Position numbers and translations under genes: made by a program. A model generated the notes under the pieces. That model was not told the origin of the DNA. It was given only the letters and a program-made list of their open reading frames with translations, and ran no database searches. Shown piece after piece: positions 12,300 through 24,254 of a stretch of DNA of 64,000 bases (its first letter is position 1; each line of letters opens with the position of its first letter). Source of the DNA: Phanerochaete sordida (Eukaryota; Basidiomycota; Agaricomycetes; Polyporales; Phanerochaetaceae); NCBI GenBank assembly GCA_019973155.2, contig BPQB01000021.1, positions 310,001 to 374,000 on the forward strand, in the 5' to 3' direction.

Positions 12300-14020
12300 G
12301 GGCAAAAGCGACGCGCGACGATAGCTTATTCTTTCTGCATGTGACGTTTTACTTGCTTTTCGGAATTTGGAGGCTGTTGTAGTTCTATGTGTATCGCTAT
12401 TGTGCGCTGAGCTGTATGTTGTACTTTCTAGGGTGTACGCTCTGTAGATTTTTCTGGACCTCGAACTAGTTTACACGCGACGGGCTGGTTCATGACAGGG
12501 TGGCACACAAGGCTGGCGAGGTGCTGCAATCGGACCCAAGTGCATATTGGGCAGCGCCAGTGCTGCATTGCGCGCGACCCGGCGAGCCAGGCGGGGCCGG
12601 CGCAGGCACATGTGTGCACATTCGCGGTGGCATCCAGGGACGCAGCACGGCGCATTTCTGCACCGTTACGTACCCGAGCTGCGCGAAGATCCACGGCCGG
12701 CGTGCGTTTGCAGCATTGATGCCAATTTGATGCATGCAGGAGCCGCGCGCGGCCAGAGGAGACGGGGCCAGGACTCGCGGAACAGCGTCCGCGCGCGAGG
12801 GCGGGTGGAAGAGGCGAGTCAGGGCGCGTTTGTCATGGATCGGCGGCTGCGTGGTGGCGTCCGGCGGGTGCCGGCGCGGGTATGTTCTGGACCTCGACCG
12901 CCGCCGGATGCTTGTCTGCAGATGGCGACGACGGCCGCGCGCAGCCTGGCTGTGCGGTCGCGGGAACTTGAAGCAGCCGGGTGCCACGGTGTTTCTTTGG
13001 GGCAAGAGCGTTGCCGTATCCGGCACCTCGTCCTGGGAGGCGGTGCTTTTGTGCTGGACCTCCGACGAGCTGAACCGCCGATGGGCGCAGTCAGAACAGG
13101 AATATTCGAGTCCTGGTGTGGCGTCCACGGAGCGCAGCGCGCTCGCTCGCTATCCACGATTGGCGTGCTGGATACGGTGTTTGAGCTGTCCCACGTCCCC
13201 CGCGCCTCCGCTGCTGGTGCCAGTAGGTACGCTCAGTTTCTTGTTCTTGCGCGCCATCCGCTCACATGCATCTTCTTACGACAAAGCGTAGCCACCAACG
13301 CGCGTCTCACACGACTGGGAGCGTCACTTGGCCCGCCACTCGAGAGTGCCCCGTCCGGCCGTTGCTCCTTGCTGGGTCCGCCTCGCGATCGCCTACGTAA
13401 GTTCCCATTTCGAAAGATCCTTGAGCGCCTCGTTACGCGCCTCGTCACCTGCATCCCGCGCGCACTGACGACGCCCTCCAGCACCAAACCGGCAGCCTCC
13501 TCACCTTGTGCCCAAACGAAACGTGCGCGAATATTGGGGTGCTGGTGCCGCGACGCGGGCCCCGTATGTTCGCCTGACGTGCTCCATGGCGTGTTCGCGC
13601 CCCATGCACCCCTCAGCGATTGGCACGTCCCTCGCGTTTCCCTCTGCGGGGCGCCTCCCGCGCACCTGCATTTCACTGTGGCAGCAGGAACCACGGGCGG
13701 GAGGCACAGATGACTCTCAACTCGCTTCGCGCACCATTTCCGGGGCGCGGCTTGCCTGCGCTGAGACGCGGTCGTTGGCCCCGCCCCGCGCGCGGCGACG
13801 CGAGTGCCCGTCGCAGATAGCCTTCGTGCGCCCAGGCGCACGCCACCTGACGCCTCGCTTGCACGAGCCGACGTTGGGCACGCAGGCGTCGGCGGGCACG
13901 TTCATGGTGTGCTCCTCTGCAGCGCCTCTCCACGGCATAAAAGACCTGGGGCCAGCACGCTGAAGGCACCAACACCCAGCAAACCCTCTCTTTCCTCTCA
14001 CAGCAAGCACTCACAGCGCA
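12300..14020. other. 1.7-kb gene-poor stretch upstream of the lectin gene
   Basis: No family recognised. A 388-codon open frame (12547-13713) crosses it, but its Arg/Cys/His-rich product and lack of any motif suggest chance. The last 100 bp hold the lectin promoter. Confidence 0.55.
13936..13943 (+). promoter_or_regulatory. TATA-like box of the lectin gene
   Basis: The sequence cataaaag lies 85 nt upstream of the lectin ATG, at a normal distance for a fungal core promoter. Confidence 0.5.
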
Positions 14021-14921
14021 ATGGCATCTACCATCCAGCCAGGCATCTGTACGTCGCGCGCACACTGCTGCGCATAGCGCACGGCTCACCGCCCCACGCA
14101 GACTGGATCCAGAACATCGCCACCGGCACCGTCCTGGACCTGAGCAACGGCACGTCCTCCCCCCCTCCCTCCTTTCCCTCACTAACCCACCCCCGCAGGC
14201 TCCCCCGACAAGAGTACGTTCGCGCCCAACGCGTGCGGCAACGCGTGCAATAAGGCGATGCTGACGGGCGCGTGCAGACACGAAGGTTCAGGCGTGGCAG
14301 AAGCGCGAGCTGCACGACTACTGGGTGTCCGCGCAGCTCTGGATCGTCACGAGCGTCGGCGAGAACACGTACGTGTTCCAGAACGCGAACAGCCGCACGT
14401 ATGCGGAGCTCGGCGGCGGTGCGTCTCTCCCTTCCCTCCCCTCCCTCCTCCCCCTTTCCTTCGCCGCGTTCGCGGCGGGCGAGTGCGAGGGCTGAGCTGA
14501 CGAGCGAGTGGACGGCGCAGGCGACAACCAGACGCCGATCGTCGCGAACGCGGGCACCGGCGGGAAGAACCAGCAGTGGGTCGTCACGCGCAACAAGAAC
14601 GGGACGAGCTACGTGTGCGTCCCCTCCCTCTCTCCGTCCCCCCTTCTCCCCCACTAACCCCCACTAACCCTCGTGCAGCATCCAGAACGTCCAGTACAAC
14701 AGTACGTCTGCGCTCTTCCATTGACGGCTGCGCCCCGCTGACCAGTATGTGTTGCAGCGTTCGTCGATCTGTACAACGGGTGCGTGCTGTGCGTATTTTA
14801 TAATAAGTAAGCTCACGCGTCGTGCAGCGGCAACGCGAACGGCACCGCCGTCAACGGCTGGCAGGGCTCGGGCCCCGCGACCGAGAACACGAATCAGCTC
14901 TGGAACTTCGTGCGTGCCTGA
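14021..14921 (+). CDS. Ricin-B-type (beta-trefoil) lectin
   Basis: Eight exons: 14021-14048, 14102-14149, 14199-14213, 14278-14418, 14521-14614, 14679-14701, 14758-14779 and 14828-14921; 154 aa, all phases consistent. One beta-trefoil domain fills the protein. The start (MASTIQPGIYWIQNIATGTV, then LDLSNG) is typical of fungal ricin-B lectins, and each of the three subdomains ends in a Q-x-W motif (AQLWIV, NQQWVV, NQLWNF). No signal peptide, as in cytoplasmic fungal lectins such as those of Clitocybe and Coprinopsis. Such proteins bind Gal/GalNAc- or GlcNAc-type sugars and many defend against nematodes or insects; the specificity here cannot be read. The second intron is GC-AG (donor G|GCACGT) and the third exon is only 15 nt. 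Confidence 0.9.
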
Positions 14922-15300
14922 GCGGCGGCGCGCGCGTCGAGGGCTCGAGAACGGTCAGAGTGGCGGATTGGCAAGATGGAGTGGAATGGATATGGAGTGG
15001 ATTGTTGTATAGCAGAGATAACCCAGGAATGTGTGTATGTGTAGCAGCGGAATTCGAACGTGCGGTTGAGGTTGCAACCCTAGCGTGGCGCATCCTGAAG
15101 GTGGTATCCGTTCCGTCCCTGCGGCCTTCGCGCACCGCGCCCAGGGTACAACTGACAGTCCCACAACCGCGCTTTCTGCCCGCCGTCCCTGGAAGAGGTA
15201 CCTACACACATCACCACAGGGTCGGGTCAGACACGCTTTCCACAGTCTGGGTATCCATTCGCTTTGTAGTACACTATCATACACCGCGCCCTCGCGCAGC
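14922..15300. other. Intergenic, converging 3' ends
   Basis: Lies between the lectin stop and the transporter stop. No gene seen. Confidence 0.6.
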
Positions 15301-17765
15301 CTAGTACAGATAGCGGAACCCCTTCCTGCGCTCGAGCGCCTCCGCGAGGGACAGGCCCTCGAGGCGCGCGGCCTCCGCGATGCGCTCGCGCTCCGCCGCC
15401 GTCATCTCCGCCTCGCGCTCGTCGAGCCGCCGGTTCTGCGCGACGAGCAGCTGGCGGACCACTGCGCGCAGCAATCACAGGGGGGAGGGGAGCAGTGGGG
15501 GCAGGGGGTCAGTGGGGGCAAGCGCAAAGGAAAGGGGAGGGCGCACCGAGCGCGAGCACGGAGCTCAGCGCGAGCGACGCGAGCCCGATGATCATCGACG
15601 GGTGGTAGTTCGGGCCCCACTGCGCCTTCCACGCGTACGAGCCGATGCTACACATCATCAGCACCACATCCCCAGCACCACGCGCACGCAGCGGCGCCAG
15701 CCAAAAGGCAGAAGAGGACGCACAGGTTCCCGAGGTTCCCGAAGCCGTTCACGATGCCGATCGCGGCGGAGCGCTTCGCGGGCGGGCGCGGGACGGCGTT
15801 CGCGGTCCAGACGAGCGTGAGCGCGAAGCCCGCGTAGCCGGACGCCATGAGGAACATCGCGACGTACCGCCCGCCGACGGACGGCGTGCTCAGGCCGATG
15901 ACGTACCCCACCATCACGCCCCACCACGGCGCCGCGACGTGGAAGAAGCGTTCGCCGCTGCGGTCTGCGGGAGTCAGGACTGGGAAGAAGGTGAGGGAGG
16001 GGGAGGGGAGGGGCGTACCGGCGTGCCACGCGTTCGCGCAGCAGACGATCGTCGCGAAGATCCAGGGCGGGCTGCGCGGCGGGGTCAGCGTGCGCAGAGG
16101 GGGGAGGGCGGCGGCGCGTACGCGGCGAGCACGAGGCTGATCGTGGTGTTGAAGCCGAGCGTCGCGGTGAGCCTTGCGTGTCGGGCGTCAGCAGCACATC
16201 GTTGAACGGGGTAAAGGAGAGCGCACGTCGGGAAGAAGTTCACGAAGCTCAGCCCGAGCAGCTGCGCGCACGTCATGACGGCGAGGATGTACACCTTCGG
16301 GTCGCGCAGCGCCTGCTTGAGGCCCGTGAGCGCGCTGCCGCACCATGCTATGAGCGTGCTGACGGTTTCCGAGAGAGACAGGTGCGTACGTGTCGTGCGC
16401 GGAGTCCTCGTCGGCCTCGCCCGCGTCCTCCGCGAGGCGCACCTGCGCGAGGCGCCGCTCGGCCTTCGAGAGCCAGCGCGTGTTGTGCGGCTGCACGATG
16501 GTCAGTCATGCGCTTGCTGGGAAGACGCGGCGGCTCTCACGTAGTCAGGGAGGGCCCAGCTGCGCGCGGTCAGCATGCGGGTGCGCGGTCCGTGTCAGGG
16601 AGGCTACTCACATGGCAAAGAGGCCGATGCAGACTGTGATGGCACCCTGAGAAAGAATGTCAGGGTTAAGTCCTGGCGGGAGTGCAGGTGCGTGCCTCGA
16701 TGTAGAAGAGCCTGCAGGCGAGCTGTGGTTAGGAACGCACGGCTATATGGGGTGCGGACGCACCATCGCCACGCCCGGATGCCGAGCTTCCCTTCCATGT
16801 TCGAGAGGATGCCGGCCGCCATGAGCTGGTGCCGTGCCCCCCGTCAGCCTCGTGTGTGTGCACCCTGCGAAAGGACGTACGCTCCCGAAGGCATTGGAGA
16901 TCAGCAGGCCGCCGTAGAGGATGGCGGAGCGGAAGGCCAGTTCCTGGCGTGCAGCAGTCAGCATCCGGGTCTGCGGAACAGGGGCCAGAATCGAGGCGGA
17001 CCTTGCGCGTGTACCAGCGCGAGAGCAGATAGATCGCGCCCGGGTAGAAGGCGGCCTCCGGCAGGCCGACGAAAATGCGCGCGGCGAGGATGCCTGCATA
17101 GCTCGTGGTGACCTGCACCGCCTGTCAGCCGTGCTGCTCATAAATGAGGCAACGAAGCCCGTACCCCGGTCAGCGCGCTCATCATGCCCCAGATGCAGAC
17201 GCAGAAGGGGATATAGTAGGAGGGTCTGGACTCGATAACATCAGTGTGCGGTGTAGAAACGCGGAAGGCGAAGTACCAACCGCGATATCCGGTTCAGGAT
17301 CATATTGGAGGGTATTTGCGCAGGCACGTAGGAGGCGTAGAGCACGGCGAGGACGGTCTCATATTGGATATCTGGCGGCGCGCGGTGAGCGTCACCATCG
17401 GTACGAAAGTTTCTAGGCATTTACCTGTAAGGTTCAAGTCTTGCTCGATGCCCTTCAAGCGTGCTGAGGAGACTGCTGTGCGCTGCGTACCGTTCAGCAT
17501 ACATACGAATAATTAGCTGAAGCAGGGGCAGACTCACGTCGATGTAGTTCAGGATGAAGATAAGCACGATTGTGGGCAAGACTCGCATGTCGAGCTTGCG
17601 CACGAGCCTCCTTTCTGCATGCTCGCGGACGCCGGGAAGCAGCAGCTCGCCGTCGTTGTCGACGGCCTGGGGGACGCTGTCCTCGACATGCTCCACGGAC
17701 GCGGTGACCTTGCCGTCATACTTCTCGTCGGACACGACGTCGGATGGTGGACGGCGCTGGCTCAT
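15301..17765 (-). CDS. MFS transporter, Dal5/allantoate permease-like (anion:cation symporter)
   Basis: Seventeen exons on the minus strand, first 17765-17538 and last 15461-15301, encode 522 aa; all 16 junctions keep frame. Landmarks in order: VLIFILNYID in TM1, RTAVSSARLKGIEQDLNLT, LAVLYASYVPAQIPSNMIL, PEAAFYPGAIYLLSRWYTRK, ELAFRSAILYGGLLISNAFG, LPDYPHNTRWLSKAERR, LGLSFVNFFPTLTATLG, and a cytoplasmic tail rich in Glu/Arg. These are signatures of the Dal5 subfamily, plasma-membrane H+ symporters for organic anions, vitamins or amide compounds; the substrate is not predictable. One exon (16711-16696) is 16 nt and is followed by a GC-AG intron (donor GAG|GCACGC). An alternative start 18 nt upstream exists. 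Many introns have C/T-rich interiors. Confidence 0.93.
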
Positions 17766-18826
17766 GGTGCCGGGGATAAGCACAGCAGACTCTGGAAGGC
17801 CGCCTGCTATATACCGCCGCCAGGCTCGCTATCATTCTGGAGGAAGAGAAGGCACTGCCGTCCTGCGAGAGCCCTGGCCGCCGCTGGCATTGCCCGTTCC
17901 TGGAGTCGGAACGAAGGCGGGTGCACGCATGACCTGCCGTCTCACACTGGAGCTGCATGAATGCGCACCGATGGAGCTGGATCAGGCGTGTGATGATGGT
18001 GGGAGCGGAAGCTTGGCACGAAGGCAAGCCTCACGCTGGACATTGCAGCGAGCCACCAGACGTTCAACCGTTCACCCTGGCCCACGTGAGTAGCAGGACG
18101 CTGCGGTAGGACGATCCATGACGGCAGAGACGGCGTTCAGGGTCTGGCAGCGTCCAGCTGGCTTTCCGGAAGTCCAGCGTCGCCTCTGACGCCGAACTAG
18201 CGTATACACTGCAAAAAAATAAGGCATTTATTCAATCCTCGACAAATTTACAAGTGTCCTGGCAGGCACGTACGCTGAGGTTTCGGCTGCTCTGGCCGAA
18301 GACGAGTGAACGACGAGCGTCGCGCGCGCCTCAGAGCGTCTGGCCTCGGCGTCTGCCGTACCCCGCACTGGCTTCGCTAGCCGCCCAGCAAGCGGCTTGG
18401 TGTGAGACCGCATGCACGTTGGTCTGCAGCTACCACACACACGCGTCCACATCCTCGAGAGCCCGTTGTCAATCTCTCCCAAGTCTAGGGATCCCCCCTC
18501 TCGTGCTGAATCGCGTCCCGGATCCTGGAATTCGCAGGACACACCGCTAGACGCGTCCAGCTTCACACATGACCCTCTCTGGCGGGCCGCCGTGGTCCAT
18601 GCAGGATGCGTGGACAGCCATGCAGGGACTCTATGAGATGACGTACGTCTCTCATTGCTTTACTTTGCAAAGCTATCCTTCCCGTGGTTTTCTCGGACTA
18701 TCTGCTTCCTGCTGCTGTGGAAGGAGGCTCTGCTAGGTCTAAAGCACCCTCTGCGAATCACGACACGAGCTCGACATCCCACTTCCGTCCCATACTCGCC
18801 TTCTCTCTCTTCGGTCCAGTACATGA
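17766..18826. other. 1-kb intergenic region between transporter and beta-galactosidase
   Basis: Divergent promoters for the two flanking genes should lie here. A first exon of the beta-galactosidase may be hidden in the right part. No other gene recognised; an A/T-rich patch near 18210 is the only compositional change. Confidence 0.5.
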
Positions 18827-21800
18827 GTGTTGATACACAGCTTCAGGAATGACTACATCGCGGAAGCTTCGCTTCCAAGCGTGAAAGCTTTAGGCCGGCT
18901 CGCGACGTACGCTCTGACTGCACAAGTCGCGACGTCCGTAACTCCTTCCGCTGCTCCTTCCTATCAGGTGCCCCCAGGCTCCCCCGGCTTCTATCACGGC
19001 AACTCTACTGCTGCCGTGACCTTCGACGCCCACTCTCTGTTCCTCGATGACAAGAGGCTCTACGTATTCAGCGGTGAGGTCCACACTTGGAGGATGCCCA
19101 GTGGGCCTGTCATATGGCGCGACGTCTTTCAAAAGATGCGGGTGAGCGAATCTGCAGTAATTCAATCGCTGCGCTACTTGAATTTGACCTCGCGGTGTAG
19201 GCTGCGGGTTTCAATGCGGTCTCAGTGTATCATCACTGGGCTGCATCTGAGGGTAAACAAGGCGAGCTGGATTTTGACTACTTCAGATCTCAAACCGCCG
19301 TGTATGACGTCGCGAAAGAAGTCGGCCTGCTGGTGATTGCCAGGCCTGGAGTGAGTCTCGAACTTCAGGTACAGTTGTCCTTCTAACATGGGGGTTTGTT
19401 GTGCCGTAGCCCTACATCAACGTAAGTGCACATAGTCAACTGTTGATTTCTGGATTCTCAGCCTGATTTACTGTATCGCAGGCTGAGACCAGTAAGTCTA
19501 CCTTATTCCCTTGCTCCACCGCCAGACTGACAATCGCATACAAGCTGGCGGCGGCTTCCCGGGCTGGCTGACGAACAACCCGGCGAAAGCGCGCACGAAC
19601 GAGACCGGCTTCCTCGACGCCTGGACGCCATACATGGACGCCGTCGCGGCGTTCATCAAGCCGTACCAGGTCCGCCCTCTCTCGGAATCTGTGCATATAT
19701 GCGCTCACGCACCGCGCGCAGTACCCCGACGGCCCCGTCATCGCGGTGCAGATCGAGAACGAGTTCTACCCCACGACGCCGACGGACCCCGGGCGCTCGG
19801 AGAGCATGGTGCAGCTCGCGGACAGCCTGCACAGGAACGGCATCACGAAGGTCCCCATGTGCGTCCGCTCCTCTCTGGCTTTCCCCCCGGCCAGTGTCTG
19901 ACGCATGATGATAGCACGCACAACGACGCCGCGCCCGTGGGCCGCTACGCGCACGGCGAGGGCGCGCCAGACTGGTACATGTGGGACGGCTACCCGCAGC
20001 GCTTTGACTGCTCGAATCCCGAGTGGTGGTGGGAGGTCAACAGCGAGAAGCTCGATGCTGCGCACAAGGTCAGTGCCGCCGCATGTCTGCGGGCGTGTGG
20101 ATGAGTGCTGATTTCTCTCGAAGGCAATTATCCCGGATGTGATGTGGGCGACCGCTGAGTTCCAGGGTGGCGCGTTTGACCCCTGGGGAGGTGTACGTGA
20201 CTTTCGGACTGAATAGTTGGTGGTTAGCTGAACTCTTGTTCTAGTCTGGCTACGACAAATGCTTCCTGCTCACGAATGAGCAGTTTGCGAATGTAAGTAG
20301 GACGCATCTCACTATTTGCTGATGATTATTAACATGTGTCCAGCTTCTGTACAAGGTACGAGTGCTCGCCGTCTCTATCCAACTGCCTTGTTCTAAATTA
20401 TCCACGACCGTAGAACAACTATGCCGCCCAGACCACATTCCAGAATCTCTACATGGTCTACGGCGGCACGAACTGGGGCAACCTCGCCGAACCGACCGTC
20501 TACACGTCGTCCGTCGCCCCTCCCGGTCTCCTCCCGCCGCACACTGACACGCCCCAGCTACGACTACGGCGCGCCGATCCGCGAAGACCGCACGCTCTCG
20601 CCGAAATACTCTGAAATCAAGCTGCAGGCCGCGTTCCTGCACGCGTCGCCCAACTTCCTCGTCGCGACGCGCTTCGGCAGCGGCTCCCTCGAGGAGGGCA
20701 CGCCCTTCTCCGACAGCCCGTACATCTACACGACCGGCCTCAGTGCGCCCTCCGGCGCGCATTTCTACGTCGTCCGCCAGGACAGCGTGATGTGCGTACC
20801 TTGTGTGATGCGTTAGACGGGGCGGTGGCTGACTTGATGATGGGCAGGAATGCGGACGCGGCCGAGTTTACGCTGCGGGTGAACACGACCCTCGGCGAGC
20901 TAACGATCCCTCAATTTGGACAGAACCACATTACGATTGATGCCAGAGAAAGCTTGATGCTCGTTTCTGAGTACAAGTTTGGTTCCCATACCCTGAGGTA
21001 CTCGACCGCTGAGGTATGTCATCTTCGCAGCGCTGTATTACCTCTCCTGACATCCAGGCTACCAGGTGTTTACGTGGGCCACGATCGATTCGACGGACTA
21101 CCTCGTTCTCTATGCCAATGAGGGCAACCACGTCGAGGCGATGATTAGCGGCATTTCGTCCGCTGGCCATTCACTGTCGACCAGCTCTCCCACTCTCTCG
21201 GCGCAACTTCGGCCAGCAGACACGCTCGTCCTCAGGGGCGTGGCGCAGGGCCTCGCGTCCGTTGCGTACGGCCGCCTGCGCGTCTTCGTCGCGGACAAGC
21301 ACACCGCGCTCAGCTGGTGGCACGTGCACCTCCCGTCCGCGGGCCACACCCCGTACGACCGCGCGCCGGACGTGCCGAGCGTGCTCGTCGCGGGGCCGTA
21401 CCTCGTGCGCAACGCGACGCTCGCGCACGGCGGGCGCGTGCTCGCGCTCGCGGGCGACCTCAACGCGAGCACGCCGCTCGACGTCGTCGCGCCCGCGTCC
21501 GTGCGCGCCGTCACGTGGAACGGCGCGGCCGTGCGCGTCGCGCGCTCGCCCGCCGGCACGCTCCGGGGCACGCTCGCGTTCGCGGCGCGGCCGCCGCGCC
21601 TGCCCGACCTCAGGGCTGCGGAGTGGCGCTGCGGGGACTCACTGCCCGAGATCCAGAGCGGCTTCGACGACAGCGGCTGGGTCACCGCGAACAAGACGGG
21701 CACCGCGCGGCCGTACCAGCCGTTCGCGGGCAAGGTGCGCTGTGCCGCTGGGGGCTGGGACTCTGCGCTGACGTGCCCCGCAGTACGTCCTCTACGCGGA

Positions 21801-23064
21801 CGAGTATGGGTTCCACCAAGGTGCGCGCAGCGGTGACCCCAGCCCCCTTCACGCAGACTGAGCGTTCGTTTCTGTAGGCAATAGTATCACCCGCGGGCAC
21901 TTCAGGGGCAAGCAAGCTACCGGTGTCAAGCTGGCCGTCCAAGGGTGCGTGGCACCATGCTCCCACACGAGCCATGGAGGCAGCTCACGACGCGCGTACA
22001 CAGCGGCTTCAACTTCGGCTACAGCGCGTGGATCAACTCCAGGTTCCTCGGGTCGAACCAGGGCACCAATCAGTACTCCCGGCGCGGTGGCACGGACCTC
22101 ACGGAGGATACCTGGCAGTTCGACACGGCGGACCTCAACGATGGGGATAACGTGTTGACTGTTGTGTTGGATCCTACTGGTATGGGTCGTGCGGGCGGTC
22201 CTGGTGTTGCGGTGGTCTCACAGTTCGGTCATAGGCCTGGAAGAAGACTACGACGGCGATGATAGCTTCAAGGTTTGCGACAGCTCCACGACTTTATGCC
22301 CTCTCCTGACACCGCATCCGCTTGCAGACGCCGCGCGGGATCAGAGGGTACACGCTGCTCGGCGGCGGAGACTTCGACTACTGGAAGATCCAGGGCAACC
22401 TCGGCGGCGAAGACTTCCCTGACAAGGTCCGCGGGCCGCTGAACGAAGGCGGGCTCTTTGTGGAGCGCGAAGGTACGCAGCGCGGCAGCCGCCCCCATCC
22501 CAGGCTGACGCCGCGCCCCAGGTGCGCACCTCCCGGGCTTCCCGCCGGCGAAGCTCTCTGCGAGCTCCCGCGCGTGCACGCCGTACGAGGGCATCGCGAG
22601 CGCGGGCATCTACGCGTACCGCACGACGTTCGCGCTGGACCTGCCGCCGGACGCGGACACGCCCGTCGCGCTCAAGATCACGCGCACGCCCGCGAACAGC
22701 TACCGCAGCGTGGTGTACATCAACGGCTGGCAGTTCGGGCGGTTCAACTCCCGGGACGGGCCGCAGGAGGTGTTCCCGGTGCGTCGCGGCTCGCGTGCTG
22801 CGCTGCGCCTGCGCCTGACCGTTTCTACTGCAGCTGCCCGAGGGAATTTTGAACCATCGCGGGGAGAACGTGCTGTTGGTCACGATCTGGTCGCTGGGTA
22901 CGTGGATGCCCGGTGTCTGCAGAGGCTGGTGCTCATATTCTGCGATAGATGCTCAAGGCGCGAAGATGGCGGATCTCGAGCTGATCACGACCGCCGTGGT
23001 GAGCACGAGCAAGCAGACCATCCTTGGCCTGGTAGAATCGCCGGGCTACCATGAGTTGAGATAG
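18827..23064 (+). CDS. Beta-galactosidase, glycoside hydrolase family 35
   Basis: About 1030 aa over at least 22 exons (last 22949-23064), with in-frame junctions throughout. Splits terminal beta-D-galactose from oligo- and polysaccharides; fungal members are secreted. The catalytic barrel holds FDAHSLFLDDKRLYVFSGE, RPGPYINAE, the acid/base Glu in VIAVQIENEFY, and the nucleophile Glu in TAEFQGGAFDPWGG, then VYGGTNWGNL. Domains 2-5 of fungal LacA-type enzymes follow, including the jelly-roll segments FNFGYSAWINSRFLGSNQG and VVYINGWQFGRFN. Three exons are 10-12 nt (19410-19421, 19482-19491, 20344-20355). Odd point: a stop codon immediately precedes 18827 and no in-frame ATG occurs before the conserved core, so the coordinate given is the beginning of the open frame. 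A separate signal-peptide exon upstream is needed, or the start is lost. Confidence 0.93.
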
Positions 23065-23705
23065 CGGCCTTGTGTCCGCCACTACACCCTGGAAGGCATG
23101 GTTGGACGAGCATTGGATGGACTTGTATGTGCTTGGATAGTGAACGTTTGAATGTTGTTGTACGGACACACAAATATGTATCTTCTCCCTGAAAGTGTAC
23201 CTGTCGACCTGCCTGTCCGATTGACATGGGAGTCTCCAGCATTGAACGCAGATCAGAGAACAATAATTCATTGCATGTCGAGGTACACGAGCCCTTGCGG
23301 TCGCGGGTAGGATAACCATTATACGTCGAAGGAACTGCTACCGTGGGTCGCTGCGTATAAATGGCGGTAATGGGGATCTCTGGGTTGGATAGCAAGGTAA
23401 TGTTAGGCGTGTGTGGGAAGTCTGGAAAGATGAGGGGCGAAGGCTTTCGTCCAAAGGTACGCAGCCTTTGGACTCCGGGCTGACCAGCCGATAGGCGAAG
23501 CGGTGAATGTGGGGTTGGGCATCCAGAGTGTTTCCGTATTGACGGAGGGAATCTCGCCTCGGAGATCGATCTGTCGAGCATGATGGAGTATGACGTAGGA
23601 CCGTATCTTCTGTATAAATCCCATACGGTATGCGTCTGCTCGAGTATCAGCACAGACTGCCCCCAAGGGCCCACGATATTCACAACGTACCAAGCACATC
23701 CAGGC
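23065..23705. other. Intergenic upstream of the cupin gene
   Basis: No gene recognised. The cupin frame stays open back to an ATG at 23580, so part of this stretch could be its N-terminus. Confidence 0.5.
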
Positions 23706-24254
23706 ATGACAGGGAAAATCCCAGTCGCTCCTCTGGCCTCCTTGCGCGTCACCAAACACCAGATAGCAAAGCACGGAGGCATCCCGAACACGTCAATTCA
23801 CAACAAGCCACTCACCATCTACCATGGCGTATTCCCGTCGCCAGACCTGACAGCCTCGCACATCGAGGGACACTTGAAAGCCGTTGGTGTTTGCACTCCG
23901 CAGTGGCGCTACACCATGTTCGACACGACGCACTTCCACTCGACCACGCATGAGCTGCTGGTGATCGCGTCTGGGCACGGGAAACTGCTGTTCGGAGGCG
24001 AAGGCAACCCAGGGAAGGTAGAAGAAGAGGTGACGAAGGGGGACGCAATTCTGGTGTCGGCGGGAGTTGGCCACAGACGGCTGGACGTGACGAGCGACTT
24101 CGAGATGGTCGGGTCTTATCCCGCAGGGAGCGCACATTGGGACATGTGCTACGGGCGCGAGGGCGAGACCGGCGTCGATGAGAGGATTGAGAAGCTCGGC
24201 TGGTTCGAGAAGGACCCGATTTACGACGGCGATGGGCCTGCGGTGTCCGAATAG
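23706..24254 (+). CDS. YjlB-like cupin protein
   Basis: Intronless, 182 aa from the ATG at 23706 (224 aa if the ATG at 23580 is used; I prefer the shorter form because similarity to the family starts soon after it). A single cupin barrel: PQWRYTMFDTTHFHSTTHEL supplies the His-x-His and Glu metal ligands of cupin motif 1, followed by GHGKLLFGGEG; GDAILVSAGVGHRRL supplies the motif 2 His; FEMVGSYPAG and WDMCYG match the YjlB group. The reaction of this group is unknown. No signal peptide. It sits between a beta-galactosidase and a GlcNAc kinase, which hints at sugar metabolism but proves nothing. Confidence 0.85.
   Translation: MTGKIPVAPLASLRVTKHQIAKHGGIPNTSIHNKPLTIYHGVFPSPDLTASHIEGHLKAVGVCTPQWRYTMFDTTHFHSTTHELLVIASGHGKLLFGGEGNPGKVEEEVTKGDAILVSAGVGHRRLDVTSDFEMVGSYPAGSAHWDMCYGREGETGVDERIEKLGWFEKDPIYDGDGPAVSE

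Noticed and set aside
10718..12305. Long antisense frames opposite the membrane-protein tail
   Set aside because: They mirror the GC-rich third positions of the coding strand and show no family features.
12547..13713. 388-codon open frame on the plus strand
   Set aside because: Product is Arg/Cys/His-rich without any domain or motif, lies in GC-rich DNA where stops are rare, and overlaps equally long frames on both strands.
16359..16389. Alternative 31-nt intron in the Dal5-like gene
   Set aside because: Too short to be spliced; the neighbouring acceptor gives a 55-nt intron in frame and a normal protein sequence.
18205..18240. AATAAA-type polyadenylation signal on the minus strand
   Set aside because: No minus-strand gene can be identified upstream of it, so it is probably chance in an A/T-rich patch.
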